A stretch of 64,000 bases of DNA from Rhabdothermincola sediminis. GTDB taxonomy: Bacteria > Actinomycetota > Acidimicrobiia > Acidimicrobiales > Acidimicrobilacustridaceae. The stretch lies in the NCBI RefSeq assembly GCF_014805525.1, contig NZ_JACFSZ010000017.1, positions 20,114 to 84,113 on the forward strand, written 5' to 3'. Below the pieces are notes generated by a model, which saw only the letters and a program-made list of their open reading frames with translations, did not search any database and was not told where the DNA came from. This document shows, one piece after another, positions 54,244 to 62,994 of the stretch; position 1 is the stretch's first letter; each line of letters begins with the position of its first letter. The translations under genes were made by a program, and so were the position numbers.

Positions 54244-56586
54244 ATGTTCAGACGGATCGGATCGTGGTGCCACGACCATCGACGGCTCGTCGTGGTGTCG
54301 TGGGTGGCCGCCCTGCTCGTGAGCAGCGCTCTGTCGAACGCCGTCGGCAGCGGGTTCCGGCAGGAGTTCAACCTCCCCGACGTCGAGTCCAAGCAGGGTC
54401 TCGACCTGCTCGAGCAGGACTTCGGAGGCCGCGGCACGGGCTTCGTGGGCACCATCGTCTTCTTCGCCGATCGAGGCGTCAGCGACCCCGCGGTCCGGGA
54501 TCGGATGCAGGCCCTCTTCGACGACGTCGCCCGCATCGACGGGGTGGCCCGGGTGCAGAGCCCCTACGCCCCGGGCGGCGAGCGGCAGATCTCGGCCCGA
54601 GGCCCGTCCGCCGGGAAGATCGCGTTCGCTGACGTGGAGCTGCGCGACGACGTGGACTTCGACCGGGCGGCGGAGATCCGCGACCGGATCCGAGCCGAGC
54701 AACCCCGGCTCGACGGGCTGCAGATCGAGCTCGGGGGTTCCGTGTTCGCCGACTTCGACGAGCCGTCGTCAGAGATCCTGGGCCTCGCCTTCGCCATCGT
54801 CATCCTCATCCTGGCGTTCGGCTCGGTGCTGGCGATGGGCCTACCCGTGGGCGTCGCGCTGTTCGGGATCGGCGTCGGCACCGCGATGGTGACGCTCCTC
54901 AGCAACGTCCTGGCCGTGCCCGACTTCTCCACCATCCTCGGGGTGATGATCGGTCTGGGTGTAGGCATCGACTACGCGCTGCTGATCGTCACCCGCTTCC
55001 GGGAGCAACTCCACATCGGCCATCGGGTGGGCGACTCGGTGGCCATGGCCATCGACACCGCGGGGAGGTCCGTGCTGTTCGCCGGCATGACCGTCGTGAT
55101 CTCCCTGCTCGGGATGGTCCTCATGGGGGTCAACTTCGTCCAGGGCCTGGCCGTCGCCGCCGCCGCGGTGGTGGGCATCACCGTCATGGCGTCGCTCACC
55201 TTGCTGCCCGCCTTGCTCGGCTTCGCCGGCGAGCGGGTGGAGCGCACCCGCTGGAGGGGCCTGCTCGCCGCGGGCATGGTGGCCGTCGCGCTGGTGGGCA
55301 TCGGGCTCGGCGTCACGCCACTGGTGCTGGGCCTGCCGGTGGCCGCGATCGTCCTCGTCGCCGGGCTGGTCGCGCCGCCGCTCAAGCGCGAGGTCCCCCG
55401 CCGCCCTCCGAAGCCCCGGCAGCGGACCACCGCCTACCGGTGGAGCCGGATCATCCAGCAGCGGCCCTGGCCGTTCGCCGTGGCGGGGGTGCTCTCGCTG
55501 ATCGTCCTGGCTCTCCCGGTGCTCGGGCTGCGGCTGGGCTTCTCCGACGAGAGCAACTTCGCCGAGGAGACCTCGACCAGGCGGGCCTACGACCTGCTCG
55601 TCGAGGGGTTCGGACCGGGGTTCAACGGTCCACTGATGCTGGTCGCGGAGCTCCCTCCAGGCACCGACCCCGGCGGGCTGAGCCCGATCACCGAGGCCGT
55701 GGGGCGCGACCCGGGCGTGGTCTACGTGTCCCCGCCGCAACCGAACGACCCGGCGAGCCCGACCGCGGTCCTCTGGACCGTGGTGCCCACCAGCGGGCCG
55801 CAGGAGAAGCCCACCACCGAGCTGGTGAACCGGCTGCGCAGCGAGGTGCTGCCGCCCGCGGAGGACCAGGTCAGGGTGCAGGTGGCCGTCACCGGGCGGG
55901 TCGCGGTCGCCATCGACTTCGCGAGCTTCCTGTCGTCGCGCCTGCCCTACTTCTTCGCCGCCGTGCTCGCGCTGTCGTTCCTCCTGCTCATGGTGGTGTT
56001 CCGCTCGGTGCTCGTGCCCTTGAAGGCCGTGATCATGAACCTGCTCTCGATCGGCGCTGCCTACGGCATCGCCATCGCCTTGTTCCAATGGGGCTGGCTG
56101 AGCGATCTCACCGGCGTGCAGCCCGCCCCCATCGAGCCGTGGGTACCGATGATGCTCTTCGCCATCGTGTTCGGGCTGTCCATGGACTACGAGGTGTTCC
56201 TGTTGTCGCGGGTACGGGAGGAGTGGCATCGCACCGGCGACAGCCGCGCGTCGGTCGCCGACGGGCTGGCGGCGACCGCGAAGGTCATCACCGCCGCCGC
56301 CGCGATCATGGTGTTCGTGTTCGGCAGCTTCGTGCTCGAGCGCGACCGGCTCGTGAAGCTCATGGGTACCGGGCTGGCCACCGCGATCCTGCTCGACGCC
56401 ACCGTCGTGCGGATGCTGCTGGTGCCGGCGACCATGGAGCTGCTCGGCGATCGCAACTGGTGGCTCCCCCGCTGGCTCGATCGGATCATCCCCGACGTCG
56501 ACGTCGAAGGACACGCCGGCGAGCCACCACCCGACGAGGAACCGGAGCCCGGCGAGCGTCGACCCGAACCGGTCGGCGCGAGCTGA
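54244..56586 (+). CDS. MMPL-family RND transporter
   Basis: A 780-residue membrane transporter with two repeats of one helix, a periplasmic loop and five helices. The proton-relay Asp-Tyr pairs are visible in GLGVGIDYALLIVTRFRE and GLSMDYEVFLLSRVREEW. Family members export lipids or drive lipid-related envelope assembly by proton motive force. ATG 54244 follows GAGGAG. No large cytoplasmic tail of the MmpL3 type is present, only about 45 acidic, Pro-rich residues. It is followed at 20 bp by an LLM enzyme with its own promoter-like element. Confidence 0.95.
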   Translation: MFRRIGSWCHDHRRLVVVSWVAALLVSSALSNAVGSGFRQEFNLPDVESKQGLDLLEQDFGGRGTGFVGTIVFFADRGVSDPAVRDRMQALFDDVARIDGVARVQSPYAPGGERQISARGPSAGKIAFADVELRDDVDFDRAAEIRDRIRAEQPRLDGLQIELGGSVFADFDEPSSEILGLAFAIVILILAFGSVLAMGLPVGVALFGIGVGTAMVTLLSNVLAVPDFSTILGVMIGLGVGIDYALLIVTRFREQLHIGHRVGDSVAMAIDTAGRSVLFAGMTVVISLLGMVLMGVNFVQGLAVAAAAVVGITVMASLTLLPALLGFAGERVERTRWRGLLAAGMVAVALVGIGLGVTPLVLGLPVAAIVLVAGLVAPPLKREVPRRPPKPRQRTTAYRWSRIIQQRPWPFAVAGVLSLIVLALPVLGLRLGFSDESNFAEETSTRRAYDLLVEGFGPGFNGPLMLVAELPPGTDPGGLSPITEAVGRDPGVVYVSPPQPNDPASPTAVLWTVVPTSGPQEKPTTELVNRLRSEVLPPAEDQVRVQVAVTGRVAVAIDFASFLSSRLPYFFAAVLALSFLLLMVVFRSVLVPLKAVIMNLLSIGAAYGIAIALFQWGWLSDLTGVQPAPIEPWVPMMLFAIVFGLSMDYEVFLLSRVREEWHRTGDSRASVADGLAATAKVITAAAAIMVFVFGSFVLERDRLVKLMGTGLATAILLDATVVRMLLVPATMELLGDRNWWLPRWLDRIIPDVDVEGHAGEPPPDEEPEPGERRPEPVGAS

Positions 56587-56606
56587 GCGCTGCCACACTG
56601 GCAGCC

Positions 56607-57440
56607 ATGCGATTCGGACTCGACCTCGCCCAGCAACGCATGCCCTTCACCGAGCTGATCGCTCGGGCCCGCTTCGCCGACGATGCCGGCTTCGACGGGA
56701 TCTGGGGCTTCGACCACTACCAGCCGATGTACGGCTCCGGCCCCGGCGAGTGCTTCGAGGGCAACACGACCTTGGCCGCCCTGAGCGGGCACACCAGCGG
56801 GGTACGACTGGGCTTGCTGGTCACCGGGGTGACCTACCGCCATCCCTCGGTGCTCGCCGCGGAGGCGATGACCATCGACCACGCGTCAGGAGGGCGGCTG
56901 GAGCTGTCCCTCGGCGCTGCATGGTTCGAGCCCGAGCACCGCGCCCTCGGCATCCCCTTCCCTCCCACTGCCGAGCGCATCGAGATGCTCGACGAGGCGT
57001 TGACCATCATCAAGGGTCTCCTCGGCGGGGACGACTTCTCCTTCGAGGGACGCCACTGGACGATCGAGCGCGCCCGCCTCCATCCCCTACCGGTCCAGCG
57101 ACCGCACCCACCGATCTGGGTGGGCGCCAGCGGTGAGCGGAAGATGCTGCCGCTCGTGGCCCGACACGCGGACGTGTGGCACACCTTCGGTGACCCTCCC
57201 ACCATCGCTCGCAAGGCCGCGCTGCTGGACCGGTTCGCCGAGGAGCAAGGCCGGGACCCTGCCACCATCGCCCGTGCCGCCTCGCTGAGCCTGTCGGAGC
57301 CCTGGCCGGAGGTGCGAGCGAACGCCGAGGCGCTGGCCGCCACCGGAGTCGGCTACCTCGTGTGCGGGTGGCCGAGCGAGGGCCGCTCCCGGGTGGAGGA
57401 GTTCGTCGAGCAGGTCATGCCTGACCTGCGGGGCGCCTGA
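56607..57440 (+). CDS. LLM-class (luciferase-like) flavin-dependent oxidoreductase
   Basis: A 277-residue TIM-barrel of the luciferase-like family; in actinomycetes most members use F420. Seen: ARFADDAGFDGIWGFDHY, LGLLVTGVTYRHPSVLA, GGRLELSLGAAWFEPEHRALG and PPIWVGASGERK. ATG 56607 follows CACACT (56594-56599) by 7 nt, so it may be transcribed on its own as well as with the MMPL gene. Its last 26 bp overlap the convergent WS/DGAT gene. Substrate unknown. Confidence 0.93.
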   Translation: MRFGLDLAQQRMPFTELIARARFADDAGFDGIWGFDHYQPMYGSGPGECFEGNTTLAALSGHTSGVRLGLLVTGVTYRHPSVLAAEAMTIDHASGGRLELSLGAAWFEPEHRALGIPFPPTAERIEMLDEALTIIKGLLGGDDFSFEGRHWTIERARLHPLPVQRPHPPIWVGASGERKMLPLVARHADVWHTFGDPPTIARKAALLDRFAEEQGRDPATIARAASLSLSEPWPEVRANAEALAATGVGYLVCGWPSEGRSRVEEFVEQVMPDLRGA

Positions 57441-58923
57441 GCGCCTCGATCTCCTCCGGAGAGCTCGACCACTCGGGGTGCGCGGCCCAGGAGCGAGCCC
57501 GCACGGTCGCCGTTCGCCCTCCCGGCGCCAGCGCGAGCACCTCGTCGAAGCCCTCCCGCAAGCAGTCGAGGAAGACGTCGGCGTCGGGAACCGCTCCGGC
57601 GTCGGTCGTCACCCCCACGCAACACGTGCCCGCGTAGGACATGAGCGTGATGTTCGCCGAGGAGCCGATGGTCGGCCCGCAGGCGTAGAACCCTTCCACC
57701 CGGGCCCCTGCCACGTACACCGGCCGCGAGAAGCCGGGGACGTTCGACGCCAGCACGTCGACGTGCTTGAGCATGCTCCCCGTGATGGCCGGCGGGAGGA
57801 GGTTGAGCACACCGGCGATCACCTCCGAGTAGCCGATCGCAGGCTCGTGCCGGAGACCGGCGGTCAGCCGGTCGATGGCGATCATGCGTGTCACCGGGTC
57901 CGGCTCGTCCACGGGTACCGGGAAGCGCAGCAGCGTGATGCGATTTCCACCAGCCGGGTCGTCCTCGGTGCGCACGCTCACCGGCATGGTCATGCGGACC
58001 TGTTCGATGCGCGCTTCGTGACGCCCGTGGTAGCGCCGCAACCCGCCCGTCACCGCGGCCACGAAGGCGTCGTTGAGCGTGCCGTTCACCGCGTGCGCCG
58101 CGGCGTGCAGGTCGTCGAAGGGGACGTCCAGCGCGGCGTAGCGCCACACCAGCCGCCGCTCGGTCATCACCGGTGAGAGCGTGTCGGTGATCGGGGCCAC
58201 GAAACGGGCGATCGACGCGACGGTACGCACCGCCCCGAGCGCGATGCCGACCGGGTCGGTGACCGCGCGCCTCACCCCAGCCGGGAGCCGGCGCAGCCCT
58301 CCCGCGACCGTGCGAGCGACCGCCGCGAGGTCGTGCACCAAGGCCTCGCGAGCCCGTTCGGTGCCAGAGGCGCGGGGACCGGCGGCGGGTAGCGGGGGCA
58401 GGGGGCCACGGTCGGCCGGTTCCCGCTCGAGATCGACGACGTGCCCCGCGAGCTGGATGCCCCCGATCCCGTCGGTCAGCGAGTGGTGGACCTTGATGAT
58501 CATCGCCGCTCGGCCGTCGGGCAGTCCCTCGACCACCGTGAGCTCCCACAGCGGGCGGGCGGGATCGAACGCGGTCATCCCCTCGATGCGAGCCAGGTCG
58601 AAGGCCGCGTCGAGCGACGCCGGCGCCGGCAGGGCCACCCACCGCACGTGCCAGGACAGATCGAGGTCAGGGTCGAGCGCCCAGGTCGGCGTGGCGAGCG
58701 GGAGGGGCAGGGGTGCCGGCACCAGCCGCTCACGGAACATCGGCGCCAGGCGGGTGGCCCGCTCCAGGCGGTCGAGCAGCACGGCGCGGTCCGGCGCCCG
58801 GTCGAGCACCGTGACCGCGGTGATGGTGGAGCGCAGCAGAGGATCCCGCTCCATGCGCCACGCGAACACGTCCGCCTGACGGACCGGGGTCCGCAACGAG
58901 CCGGGATCCGTCACATCCGTCAT
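57415..58923 (-). CDS. WS/DGAT-family O-acyltransferase
   Basis: A 502-residue wax-ester synthase / diacylglycerol acyltransferase that makes storage lipids from acyl-CoA. The catalytic motif KVHHSLTDGIGG is intact (His146, His147, Asp151, Gly152). NGTLNDAFVAAVTGGLRRY and VLASNVPGFSRPVYVAGA are further family blocks. ATG 58923 has GGAGGAGG upstream. It lies about 127 bp downstream of the amidohydrolase on the same strand and overlaps the LLM gene end. It links this region to lipid storage. Confidence 0.95.
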   Translation of the reverse strand: MTDVTDPGSLRTPVRQADVFAWRMERDPLLRSTITAVTVLDRAPDRAVLLDRLERATRLAPMFRERLVPAPLPLPLATPTWALDPDLDLSWHVRWVALPAPASLDAAFDLARIEGMTAFDPARPLWELTVVEGLPDGRAAMIIKVHHSLTDGIGGIQLAGHVVDLEREPADRGPLPPLPAAGPRASGTERAREALVHDLAAVARTVAGGLRRLPAGVRRAVTDPVGIALGAVRTVASIARFVAPITDTLSPVMTERRLVWRYAALDVPFDDLHAAAHAVNGTLNDAFVAAVTGGLRRYHGRHEARIEQVRMTMPVSVRTEDDPAGGNRITLLRFPVPVDEPDPVTRMIAIDRLTAGLRHEPAIGYSEVIAGVLNLLPPAITGSMLKHVDVLASNVPGFSRPVYVAGARVEGFYACGPTIGSSANITLMSYAGTCCVGVTTDAGAVPDADVFLDCLREGFDEVLALAPGGRTATVRARSWAAHPEWSSSPEEIEALRRPAGQA

Positions 58924-59050
58924 GGTGCCTCCTCCTCGCCGGGCCAGCGGGTCTGCACCGGTGTCGACGATACGACCGGGAAGCTGGTGATGACAGGGTC
59001 GAAGGTCGGCTCGGTGAGCACACCACCGCCTCGGTGCCCATCGCCCGAGA

Positions 59051-60247
59051 TCAGGCGGCCGGGACGGCGAGGGACGCCGCGTTGGCGTACATGACCTTGT
59101 CGATCTCGGTGGCGTCGAATCCCGCCGCGGCGAGGTCGTCGACGTAGCTGAGAGGGTCGGCCAGTCCCTCGGCGTGCGGGAAGTCCGAACCGAAGATCAT
59201 CCGGTCGACGCCTATGAGCTCCCGCAGCTCGACCAGGTCGTCCTCGTAGAAAGGGGCCACCCACACGTGCCGGCGGAAGGTCTCGCGGGGATCTTCCTGC
59301 CACATGGGGCCACGCATCTGGAACGACTTCTTGAGCCGGCCGAACAGGGGGCGGACCCACTCCGAGCCGTTCTCGATGGTGGCAACCCGGATGTTGGGGA
59401 ACCGCAGGAAGATCCCGTCGGCGAGGAAGGAGGCCACCGTGTCAGCGATCGGCGACATGGTCAGCAACTGGAACAGTGCTGGGAGGCGGAAGGCCTGGAA
59501 CTCGGGGTTGACCCCCCACTGCTCGAGCATGAAGCCGTAGCCGGCGTCGCCGGCGTGGAAGGCAACCGTGACGCCGGCTTCGTTCACCCGAGCCCAGAAG
59601 GGATCGTGCGACGGGTGGCCGAAGCTGCGGTTGCCGCTGGGATCGCTGATCGGCCCAGGTCTCATGTTGATGATCCGAGCGCCGTGGGCGAGCACGAACT
59701 CGAGCTCCTCCACCGCCCAGTCCACGTCGGCGAGCGTGAGGTAGGGCGCGGCGTACAACCGGCCCTGGTAGTCGTAGGTCCAGTCGTCGAGCAGCCAACG
59801 GTTGAACCCCCGGAACGCCGCCAGCAGCGCAGGCCGGTCGCCGCTGAGCGCGCCTTCCATGCCCACCCCCAAGGTGGGGAAAAGGAACGCCGTGGTGAGC
59901 CCCTGGGCGTCCATGACCTCCACCCGCGCCGCAGGGTCGCGGTAGGCGGGCTGGATCGGGTCCAGCTCCCCGAACGCCGAGTGCAGGTCGGTGATCGAGG
60001 TCTTGCCCCGGAAGTAGTCGATGAGCGCGCCCGGCTTCGACACCGGATCGAAGGTGGGGTTGGGGATGAAACGGTTGATCTTCCCCCCGACGAGCAGGCG
60101 TTGCCTGCCGTCGATCTCGGCCCAGCGCATGCACCGGCCCCGCATCTTCGGGTCGACGTGCCGGATGAACGCGTCGGTGGCTTCGTAGTAGTGGTTGTCC
60201 GCGTCGAACGCCCTCGCGGGGCGCGAGGCGGCATCGGTGGTGCTCAT
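59051..60247 (-). CDS. Amidohydrolase family 2 (TIM-barrel) protein, paralogue
   Basis: A 398-residue close relative of the protein at 4752-5930, sharing FDADNHYYEATDAFIRHVDP, the EIDGRQRLLVGGK block, NPTFDPVSKPGA, and FGSDFPHAEG near the end. The same NHYYE replaces the usual HxH. Its ATG overlaps the hydratase stop (ATGA), a clear translational coupling, and GAGGGTG lies upstream. The coupling suggests that its substrate is a CoA-linked or CoA-derived acid processed by the hydratase. Confidence 0.88.
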   Translation of the reverse strand: MSTTDAASRPARAFDADNHYYEATDAFIRHVDPKMRGRCMRWAEIDGRQRLLVGGKINRFIPNPTFDPVSKPGALIDYFRGKTSITDLHSAFGELDPIQPAYRDPAARVEVMDAQGLTTAFLFPTLGVGMEGALSGDRPALLAAFRGFNRWLLDDWTYDYQGRLYAAPYLTLADVDWAVEELEFVLAHGARIINMRPGPISDPSGNRSFGHPSHDPFWARVNEAGVTVAFHAGDAGYGFMLEQWGVNPEFQAFRLPALFQLLTMSPIADTVASFLADGIFLRFPNIRVATIENGSEWVRPLFGRLKKSFQMRGPMWQEDPRETFRRHVWVAPFYEDDLVELRELIGVDRMIFGSDFPHAEGLADPLSYVDDLAAAGFDATEIDKVMYANAASLAVPAA

Positions 60248-61122
60248 CGGACACCCTCCTCTCCAGCTGTTCCGGTTCCGTCGCGACCGGCGGCGGCCGC
60301 CTGGCCGTAATCGCCGAACGGGGCATCCCGCCTGGCCAGCGCGTCACCGAGGGTGCCGTTGACCATGTCCCGCAGGTACTCCTTCGAGGATCGCTGGTGC
60401 AGACCGAGGGCCAAGATCTCGGAGCCGTAGCGGATCGCGGTGCGCGCCCCCATCACCTCCATCGCCCGGTGCACCGAACGCTTGTTGAGCTGCTGCAGGT
60501 CAGGCGGGATGCCCGCCACCCGCTCCGCGATGCGCAGCACCTCGCGCTCGAGGTCCGCCGCCGGGAACGCCCGGTTGGCCCACCCGACCCTCGCTGCGTC
60601 CGCGCCGCTCAACGCGTCACCGGTGAGCATCTGCTCCATCGCGGCCCGCATGCCCATCAGCCAGGGGTGGAACTGCATGTCGGGCGTGGTCATGGTCCGC
60701 ACGGGCGGGTAGCCGATCTGCGCGTCCTCGGCCACGTAGACCAGGTCGCACGCGGTCGCCAGCTCGCTGCCGCCCGCCAGGCACCAGCCGTGCACCTGAG
60801 CGATGACCGGCGTGGCCAGGTCCCAGATGTCGAACCAACCCGCCACCACGTGCCGGGGCCACTGGCCGTCGCCCGGTGCCGTGTACCACGGCAGCGGGTC
60901 GTTCGGATCGGGCCTGAGGTCGTAGCCGGCCGAGAAGCACGAGCCGGCCCCTCGGATGATCATGACCCGCACGTCATGGTCGAGGTCCCCGGCGTGCAAC
61001 GCGTCGAAGAGCTGGGCCCGGAGCCGGTTGCTGAGCGCGTTGCGCTTCTCCGGCCGGTTGAGCGTGAGGCGGCGGACGAACGGTGCCGGGTCGTCCACCA
61101 AGACGAGTGCTTCGCCGGGCAC
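60244..61122 (-). CDS. Enoyl-CoA hydratase/isomerase family protein
   Basis: A 292-residue crotonase-fold protein. The oxyanion-hole parts are GSCFSAGYDLRP and VHGWCLAGGSELATACDLVY. The usual Glu-containing FGxPE block reads IGYPPVRTM, so at least one hydratase Glu is missing and another reaction (isomerase, hydrolase) is possible. GTG 61122 is set by AGGGGG; TACGGT (61155-61160) upstream is a likely -10 for a leadered mRNA. It is coupled to the amidohydrolase. Confidence 0.9.
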   Translation of the reverse strand: MPGEALVLVDDPAPFVRRLTLNRPEKRNALSNRLRAQLFDALHAGDLDHDVRVMIIRGAGSCFSAGYDLRPDPNDPLPWYTAPGDGQWPRHVVAGWFDIWDLATPVIAQVHGWCLAGGSELATACDLVYVAEDAQIGYPPVRTMTTPDMQFHPWLMGMRAAMEQMLTGDALSGADAARVGWANRAFPAADLEREVLRIAERVAGIPPDLQQLNKRSVHRAMEVMGARTAIRYGSEILALGLHQRSSKEYLRDMVNGTLGDALARRDAPFGDYGQAAAAGRDGTGTAGEEGVR

Positions 61123-61172
61123 TGGAACCCCCTGTCGACGATGAGGCGTCCCCACCGTACCTGACGCTGGTG

Positions 61173-61634
61173 TCAGGAGCTTCGGCCGGCCGGACCGCCG
61201 AGCACCGCGAACGATCCCGTGGCGGTGGCGACCAGGTGCTCGTCGTCCGCGATGGTCGACGGATCACCACCGCTAGGCACATCGGCGGCGAACAGGCGCG
61301 ACTCGAGCTGCACGATCCGCTTGCCCGCCCGCACCACCCGGGTGTCGGCGAGCAGCAGACCGCCGATGGCGGGGCGCAGGAACCGCAGGTGCACCTCCAT
61401 CGATGCGCAGCACCGATCCGGCGGCACCACGCTCATGGTGGCCCCGCCCATCGAGGTGTCCACCAGCGCGAACAGCACCGCACCGTGCGGCACGCCGTTG
61501 GGGTTGTGGTGCTCCGGCTGCACCTCGAGCACGGCACGACATCGTCCCGGCTCGGTCACCTCGACCTCGAAGCCCAGCAGGTCGGCGAACGGGTGCTCCA
61601 CGGGGCCGGACGGCAGGGTCGGGGGCTCGGTCAT
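61173..61634 (-). CDS. PaaI-type hotdog-fold thioesterase
   Basis: A 153-residue single-hotdog thioesterase hydrolysing acyl- or aryl-CoA. The active-site block HHNPNGVPHGAVLFALVDTSMG has the conserved HG and the acidic residue on the central helix. LRFLRPAIGGLLLADTRVVRAGKRIVQLES matches the following strands. ATG 61634 follows TAGGGT (61642-61647) by 7 nt, so a leaderless mRNA is likely. Upstream of the hydratase by 50 bp and downstream of yjbQ by 26 bp. Confidence 0.92.
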   Translation of the reverse strand: MTEPPTLPSGPVEHPFADLLGFEVEVTEPGRCRAVLEVQPEHHNPNGVPHGAVLFALVDTSMGGATMSVVPPDRCCASMEVHLRFLRPAIGGLLLADTRVVRAGKRIVQLESRLFAADVPSGGDPSTIADDEHLVATATGSFAVLGGPAGRSS

Positions 61635-61660
61635 CCGGCCCACCCTAGGCAGCCACCGCC

Positions 61661-62077
61661 TCAGACAGCCGCCGACAGGACCGTGACCACGACGGGCCGC
61701 GCGGCGCGGGGCCCGTCGAACTCGCAGAGAAAGACGTTCTGCCAGCGTGACAGGCCGAGCTCGCCGTCGATGATCGGGATGGTCTCGGAGGGCCCGACGA
61801 CGCCGGCCTTCAGGTGCGCGTCGCCGTTGCCGTCCTGGCGATCGTGCTCCCACACCCCCGGCGGGACGAGCTGCGCCAGCAGGCGCACCACGTCGCGCTG
61901 CACGCTGTCGTCCCAGTTCTCCTGGATCATGATCGCCGCGGTGGCGCCCTGCGCGTAGACGGTCACCGCGCCGGTGCGCACACCGCTGCCGGTCACCACC
62001 TTGCGCACCTCGCGGGTGATGTCGTAGAGCGCCTCCCGCTCGTGGGTGCGGATCGTGAACGTCTGCTGCATCACCAT
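61661..62077 (-). CDS. YjbQ family protein (UPF0047, secondary thiamine-phosphate synthase)
   Basis: A 138-residue trimeric-fold protein of the YjbQ family; some members show weak thiamine-phosphate synthase activity, but the true role is unsettled. QGATAAIMIQENWDDSV, NGDAHLKAGVVGPS and LGLSRWQNVFLCEFDGPR are the family hallmarks. Start codons ATG 62077, GTG 62074 and ATG 62071 are all in frame and no ribosome-binding site separates them. It lies about 110 bp from the divergent TetR gene. Confidence 0.9.
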   Translation of the reverse strand: MVMQQTFTIRTHEREALYDITREVRKVVTGSGVRTGAVTVYAQGATAAIMIQENWDDSVQRDVVRLLAQLVPPGVWEHDRQDGNGDAHLKAGVVGPSETIPIIDGELGLSRWQNVFLCEFDGPRAARPVVVTVLSAAV

Positions 62078-62151
62078 GCCCGCTCTCTACCGCTCCGCGG
62101 CGCACCGGTCCACGTCACCGGGGTGCTGCGACGGCTTCACGGCCAACCACC

Positions 62152-62181
62152 TTGACGCCCAACTACCGACGCTTCTACGAT
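62152..62181 (+). promoter_or_regulatory. Promoter of the TetR gene at 62189
   Basis: TTGACG (62152-62157), an 18 bp spacer and TACGAT (62176-62181) form a full -35/-10 promoter. The start codon GTG is 7 nt after the -10, so transcription should start at the coding sequence. This is the best complete promoter in the window. Confidence 0.7.
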
Positions 62182-62204
62182 TTCCGATGTGTATTCGGAA
62201 ATCG
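62178..62204. promoter_or_regulatory. Palindromic autoregulatory operator centred on the TetR start codon
   Basis: CGATTTCCGA (62178-62187) and TCGGAAATCG (62195-62204) are perfect 10 bp inverted repeats with a 7 bp spacer that contains the GTG start codon. The left arm overlaps the -10. Such a site is the expected operator for a TetR dimer and would block transcription start. The palindrome also encodes the first residues of the regulator. Confidence 0.75.
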
Positions 62205-62956
62205 ACGCGAAGACGGGCGAAGTGCGGGACCGGCGGGCCCGGAAGCGGGAAGCCCGCAGGGCTCACCTCCTCGATCTGGCTGCGGATCTCGTCCAGCGCC
62301 ACGGTGTGGCCGGGGTGACGATGGTCGCGTTGGCCGATGCCGCCGACTACGCACCGGCCTCGCTCTACACCTACTTCCCGTCACGCAGCGCCCTGCTGGC
62401 CGCGCTGCAGCGCCGAGCCCTCCAAAAGCTGGCCGCGGTGGCCGAGGAGCACGTCGCCGAGTGGGAGGACGCCCTCACCGCTCTCTCCCCCGCACCGCAG
62501 GCCGAGGTGGCGGCGCTGGCGAAGCTGATCGCGTTCTCCGACCTGTTCCTCGCCGCCCCACGCCGCTACCCGAAGGAGTTCCGCCTCCAACAGGACCTGC
62601 TCGTGCACTCCGAGGTCGAAGACACCGCTGACGCGGCCTCGGTGGTGCCTGCGGCCATGGCGGTGCTCGACGTGCCCCGCCGCCTGCTCGCCGCCGCAGC
62701 CGACGCCGGAGCCCTACGACCGGACGAGCCCGCCAGCGATCCACTCGACCACCCCGTCGACGGAGCGCTGCTCCGGACCCTGGCGTGGGTCGTGGCCCTC
62801 AACGGGGCGCTCCTCACCGAGCGGCTGACCACTGGTCTGCCCACCACGGAAGCCGCGCTCGGCCGAGAGCTCACCACCGCTCTGCTGCTCGGGTGGGGTG
62901 CGGACCCGGCCGCCCTCGCCACCGCCCGCATCCTCGCCCACGACTGGGCCCGCTGA
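62189..62956 (+). CDS. TetR-family transcriptional regulator (autoregulated)
   Basis: A 255-residue regulator. After a charged 25-residue N-terminal arm comes the TetR HTH (about residues 30-75: LADAADYAPASLYTYFPSRSALL). The remainder is a helical ligand-binding domain rich in Ala/Leu. GTG 62189 is fixed by the leaderless promoter 7 nt upstream and lies in the spacer of a perfect palindrome. It is followed at 38 bp by a fatty-acid-hydroxylase-like gene, its likely regulatory target; the divergent yjbQ series is the other candidate. Confidence 0.93.
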   Translation: MYSEIDAKTGEVRDRRARKREARRAHLLDLAADLVQRHGVAGVTMVALADAADYAPASLYTYFPSRSALLAALQRRALQKLAAVAEEHVAEWEDALTALSPAPQAEVAALAKLIAFSDLFLAAPRRYPKEFRLQQDLLVHSEVEDTADAASVVPAAMAVLDVPRRLLAAAADAGALRPDEPASDPLDHPVDGALLRTLAWVVALNGALLTERLTTGLPTTEAALGRELTTALLLGWGADPAALATARILAHDWAR

Positions 62957-62994
62957 GCATCCGGCACCGCGACAAGAAGGAAGGAGCACGACCG

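Noticed and set aside
52690..56598. Long minus-strand open frames opposite the membrane GGDEF and MMPL genes
   Set aside because: Glu/His/Arg/Gln-rich low-complexity translations that mirror hydrophobic codons of the plus strand.
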